Part shown: piece by piece, positions 14,063-17,063 of the stretch | Numbering within the stretch: the first letter of the stretch is position 1 | Layout: every line of letters begins with the position of its first letter | Source of the DNA: Deltaproteobacteria bacterium | GTDB taxonomy: Bacteria; Lernaellota; Lernaellaia; JACKCT01 | Assembly (NCBI GenBank): GCA_020633895.1 | Contig: JACKCT010000029.1 | Coordinates: 1-17,063, forward strand | Length of the DNA stretch: 17,063 nucleotides | Direction: 5' to 3' | Made by a program: the position numbers and the translations under genes | Notes under the pieces: model-generated | What the model was told of the DNA's origin: nothing | Seen by the model: the letters and a program-made list of their open reading frames with translations, nothing else | The model's database searches: none

Positions 14063-15367
14063 ATGAGGAAAACCTTATATATCTCGATGCTGGCGGCGGC
14101 GCTGGTGTTGGCGATGGCCGGCGCCGGTTTGGCGGCCGGTCCCGTCGGCACGGCCGTCAAGGCGAACCCGGCCCACATTCTGAGCGTCGCGCCGGATCAG
14201 ATCGCCCAGGCCAAGGCCCGTCAGGCGGCGTACACGGCCGAGCACGGCGATCGCAAGTTGATGATCGGTTCCCACGTGGAGGCCCCGGCGCTGCGGGCGG
14301 GCGACTGGTCGCGGCTGGTGGGCAAGGACGGGCAGGTTTCGTGGCGCACGACGATCAAGTCCGAAGGCGCCGTCTTCCTGCGCGCCCTGTTCGCCGAGCT
14401 GCCCAAGGGCGATGTGTTCGTCTACGGCGAAAACGGCCGGGCCAAGCGCGTTCGGGATCGCTTCTTCCACAAGGGACAGGACGTTTGGAGCCCGATCGTC
14501 TTCGGCGACGTGATGAATATCGAGGTCGTCGGCAACCGCCCCGAGGGCCGGATCATTTCCCGCCTGTCCCACGGCCTGGTGGATTTCACGCCCAAGGCGG
14601 CCACCGAGCAGAACTGCCATCTGGATCCCAACTGCTATCCCGACTGGGCGGCCTTGGCTCCCGCCGTCGCCCGGATGCAGTTCGAATCGGGCCTGTCCAC
14701 CTATCTTTGCACCGGCAGCCTGATCGAGGACGAAGACCTGACCGGCGAGCCCTGGTTCCTGACGGCCGCCCACTGCATCGATAAGCAAAAAGAGGCCGAG
14801 TCCCTGGTTGCTTATTGGTTCTACCAGACCAACTCGTGCAACGGCTCGGTTCCGGCCCTGTTCACCGTGCCGACCACCGAGGGCGCCGACTACGTCACCG
14901 GCAACAGCTCGTCCGACTCCACGCTGCTCAAGCTGGCCGAGGACCCGCCGACCGAGGTGCGTCTGCCCTGGTCGCTCGATGACGTGTCGGTGGGCGACGA
15001 CGCCTACGGCATCCACCACCCGGCCGGCGCCTACAAGCGCTTCTTCACCGGCTGGATCTCCCAGGGCAGCGCGCTGCGTCCCAACCATTGGTACACCCTC
15101 TACGATGAAGGCAACACCGAGGGCGGTTCGTCCGGCTCGCCGCTGTTCAACGCCGACAAAGAGGTCATCGGTACCCTGACCGGCGGCACGTCCTACTGCT
15201 GGACCCGGGACGGCGACGACTGGTGGGGCAAGTTCAACGAGGCCTGGAGCCGGGGCATGGACGAATACCTGGGTTCGGGCGGAACTCCGCCGGGCGACGA
15301 TGACGACGACTCGGGCGGCGGATGCGGCTCCGGCGCCGGCCTGCTCTCCGGTTTCGTCAACTTCTAA
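14063..15367 (+). CDS. Secreted lysyl endopeptidase-like serine protease 2 with Asp/Cys tail
   Basis: A paralogue of the preceding protease, 434 residues. It has a signal peptide (MRKTLYISMLAAALVLAMAGAG; cut near 25) and a propeptide to about 180 that includes WSRLVGKDGQVSWRTTIKSEGAVFLRA. The catalytic domain has H237 (FLTAAHC), D285 (SSSDSTLLKL) and S357 (EGGSSGSPLF), with Cys 185, 191, 216, 238, 259 and 379. GIHHPAGAYKRFF and GTLTGGTSYC are conserved blocks, and the pocket Asp lies in GDDWWGKF. The C-terminus is TPPGDDDDDSGGGCGSGAG followed by LLSGFVNF, sharing DDDDDSGGGCGS with protease 1. The ATG at 14063 has GAGG eight bases upstream; the longer frame from 14015 lacks a signal peptide at its start. 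It is followed by its own terminator. Confidence 0.92.
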   Translation: MRKTLYISMLAAALVLAMAGAGLAAGPVGTAVKANPAHILSVAPDQIAQAKARQAAYTAEHGDRKLMIGSHVEAPALRAGDWSRLVGKDGQVSWRTTIKSEGAVFLRALFAELPKGDVFVYGENGRAKRVRDRFFHKGQDVWSPIVFGDVMNIEVVGNRPEGRIISRLSHGLVDFTPKAATEQNCHLDPNCYPDWAALAPAVARMQFESGLSTYLCTGSLIEDEDLTGEPWFLTAAHCIDKQKEAESLVAYWFYQTNSCNGSVPALFTVPTTEGADYVTGNSSSDSTLLKLAEDPPTEVRLPWSLDDVSVGDDAYGIHHPAGAYKRFFTGWISQGSALRPNHWYTLYDEGNTEGGSSGSPLFNADKEVIGTLTGGTSYCWTRDGDDWWGKFNEAWSRGMDEYLGSGGTPPGDDDDDSGGGCGSGAGLLSGFVNF

Positions 15368-15394
15368 AATCGGTCCGAAAAAACGTAAGAATCG

Positions 15395-15435
15395 CGCCAG
15401 GGGTGGGGCAACTCGGTTTCTCCCCTGGCGTTTTT
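15395..15435 (+). terminator. Intrinsic terminator of protease 2
   Basis: A 9-bp perfect stem, CGCCAGGGG (15395-15403) with CCCCTGGCG (15422-15430), is followed by TTTTT. It lies 28 bp past the protease 2 stop. Confidence 0.9.
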
Positions 15436-15503
15436 CATTGTCTCGAGGCACCCAACGGTGCCAAGGTGGTGTCCGAACGCATCGCCGGAACGCGCCCGGT
15501 CGG

Positions 15504-15552
15504 AATTCATGGGCCGAATGAATTGACCGATACGGTCATAATCAGGTTTAAT
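15504..15552 (+). promoter_or_regulatory. Candidate promoter and operator region of protease 3
   Basis: TTGACC (15523-15528) and TTTAAT (15547-15552) are 18 bp apart. The spacer and -35 carry the palindrome TGACCG-ATA-CGGTCA (15524-15538). Directly upstream is a second inverted repeat, AATTCAT-N7-ATGAATT (15504-15524). A repressor bound at the first would cover the -35. The start site would be near 15559, about 40 bases before the TTG start. Confidence 0.45.
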
Positions 15553-15599
15553 TCCGATTTCCGGACAAGGTTCGTGGCCGATCGGGGGAGACGTCGGAT

Positions 15600-17039
15600 T
15601 TGACGCGGGAAACGTTTTTCAAAGCCCTCTGGGCGATCCTGCTGGTGGGGCTGCTGATGGCGGCCGGGTGGATGACCGCCCGCGCTCCGTCCGAGCCTCA
15701 CGCCGCGCAGCACGCCGCCAAGCCCCCCACCGCGCCGATGCACAAGGGCGAGATCGCCGCCGCGCATTCCGGGCTAAAGTCCGCCGAAGAACTGGTGGTC
15801 GACAAGGCTTCCATCGCCGCCGCGCGGAAAGCCGCCGATGACGAGGTGGCCGCCGCGGGCGAGCGTCGCGACCGCTTGGGCTTCCACATTCCCATCGATG
15901 ACGCCCCGGATTTCTGGACGCGGCAGGATCTTTCCGACGGCCGCGTAGCTTGGCATACGTCCGTCCGGGCGCCGGGGGCCGTGTTCCTGCGCGCCCGCGT
16001 GGCGATCGACGAGGGCGCCTCGGGCGAACTGTCCATCGCCGGTCCCGTCGACGACAACGGCCGTCGCATCAGCCGCCGCGTTACATCGGACACGACGCTC
16101 TGGTCGCCCCTGGTCGAAGGGGACGAGGCGTTGCTGACGTGGATCGGAACGGCGAATGCCGACCGACCGCCGGTGCGTGTGCTGGATCTGGCTTACGGCG
16201 AAAGGGATCCGCTGCCGGAAGCGAAGGTCGGTTCCTGCCATCTGGACATCAACTGCTATTCCGAGTGGGCGGCCGTCAAAAGCGCGATCGCCATGATGGT
16301 CTTCGAGGACGGCGTGAACACCTACACCTGCACCGGCAGCCTGCTCTCCGACGCGGACGGCTCGGACAAGAACTGGTTCATCACCGCCAATCACTGCATC
16401 TCCAGCCAATCGGTCGCGGAGACGCTGCTGACGCTGTGGGACTATGAAACCGACGCCTGCAACGGCGATCCGCCGCCGGGACCGGGCGCGGTTCCCCAGG
16501 CCAACGGCGCGACGTTCATCACCGGCTCCCGCTTCGAGGACGGCGACGGAACGCTGCTGCGTCTGGTGGAGGCCCCGCCACCGGGGACGGCCAAGCTGAA
16601 GTTTTCGCTGGACGATCTTTCGCCCGGCGACACGGTCTACGGCATCCACCATCCGGGCGGATCGTACAAACGTTTCTTCATCGGCCAGGCCGTGGACGGC
16701 TCCATCGCGGGCGTGGAAGACGGCAACTACTGGATCGTCACCTACGACGAAGGCAACACCGAGCAGGGCTCGTCCGGCTCGCCGCTGTTCAACGACGACA
16801 AGCGCGTCGTGGGCACGTTGACCGGCGGCGAATCCACCTGCGAGACCCGCGCCGGGGCGGACATCTTCGGCCGCTTTGACAAGGCCTGGCAGGAAGGCTA
16901 CCGGGACTATCTGGCCGAGGGCGAAAACAGCGGCGGCGACGACGATGGAGACTCGGGACTCTCGTCCCTGGGTTCCGGCGAGGAACTCACGCCCAGCGAA
17001 TCCAAGGACGAAGAAGACGACGCCGGTTGCGGCTGTTGA
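15600..17039 (+). CDS. Secreted lysyl endopeptidase-like serine protease 3 with acidic CGC tail
   Basis: The third paralogue, 479 residues. It begins with a TTG at 15600, nine bases after GGGGGAG. The N-terminal hydrophobic segment (about 7-23) could be a signal peptide or an uncleaved anchor, because the cleavage site is not clear. The pro-region (30-205) is Ala/Lys/Glu-rich early on. Catalytic residues: H265 (ITANHC), D316 (EDGDGTLLRL) and S392 (EQGSSGSPLF). Cys 213, 219, 244, 266, 287 and 414 are conserved, as is GIHHPGGSYKRFF. The tail differs: GGDDDGDSGLSSLGSG, then an acidic stretch ending EEDDAGCGC, with two Cys (477, 479) at the extreme end and no residues after them. The stop codon again abuts a partial copy of the stop-codon hairpin repeat. 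Confidence 0.92.
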   Translation: MTRETFFKALWAILLVGLLMAAGWMTARAPSEPHAAQHAAKPPTAPMHKGEIAAAHSGLKSAEELVVDKASIAAARKAADDEVAAAGERRDRLGFHIPIDDAPDFWTRQDLSDGRVAWHTSVRAPGAVFLRARVAIDEGASGELSIAGPVDDNGRRISRRVTSDTTLWSPLVEGDEALLTWIGTANADRPPVRVLDLAYGERDPLPEAKVGSCHLDINCYSEWAAVKSAIAMMVFEDGVNTYTCTGSLLSDADGSDKNWFITANHCISSQSVAETLLTLWDYETDACNGDPPPGPGAVPQANGATFITGSRFEDGDGTLLRLVEAPPPGTAKLKFSLDDLSPGDTVYGIHHPGGSYKRFFIGQAVDGSIAGVEDGNYWIVTYDEGNTEQGSSGSPLFNDDKRVVGTLTGGESTCETRAGADIFGRFDKAWQEGYRDYLAEGENSGGDDDGDSGLSSLGSGEELTPSESKDEEDDAGCGC

Positions 17040-17063
17040 GTGCCGTAGTCGCGGCCTTATCTG
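17039..17063 (+). repeat. Partial copy of the stop-codon hairpin repeat after protease 3
   Basis: The 13 bases AGTGCCGTAGTCG (17039-17051) overlap the TGA stop and match the start of the gspE copy. The sequence then diverges (CGGCC in place of GCAC) and the window ends, so I cannot tell whether the second hairpin is present. Confidence 0.5.

Overview
This is a GC-rich window from a diderm (Gram-negative type) bacterium. Nearly all of it is one type II secretion (T2SS) locus facing a cluster of three secreted proteases. An outer-membrane secretin, a full pseudopilin set and Sec-type signal peptides require two membranes. Poly-aspartate linkers and Cys-containing C-terminal tails recall uncultured delta-proteobacterial or myxobacterial relatives, but I cannot place the organism from this sequence alone.

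Minus strand, read from about 12.0 kb down to 0.43 kb: gspC1, gspC2 (a tandem pair), gspD, gspE, gspF, gspG, gspH, gspI, gspJ and gspK. The C-D-E and H-I-J-K blocks are tightly packed. The E/F gap (about 240 bp), the F/G gap (about 470 bp) and the stretch after gspK (positions 1-428) are filled with families of small inverted and direct repeats. The same two-hairpin element begins exactly on the TAG stop codon of gspE, gspF and gspK. A strong intrinsic terminator lies between gspG and gspH and probably limits expression of the minor pseudopilins relative to the major one. gspL, gspM and the prepilin peptidase are not in the window.

Plus strand, from 12.55 kb to 17.04 kb: three paralogous pre-pro-proteases of the lysyl endopeptidase (Achromobacter protease I-like) branch of the chymotrypsin fold. 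Each has an intact His/Asp/Ser triad, the six cysteines of the family and an acidic tail ending in a Cys motif. The first two are followed by intrinsic terminators. The third ends at the window edge.

The likely logic is as follows. The proteases are exported by Sec, folded in the periplasm and passed through the adjacent T2SS. Their shared tail is a candidate T2SS-linked surface-sorting or anchoring signal. The divergent 520-bp intergenic region (12028-12547) probably holds promoters for both directions.
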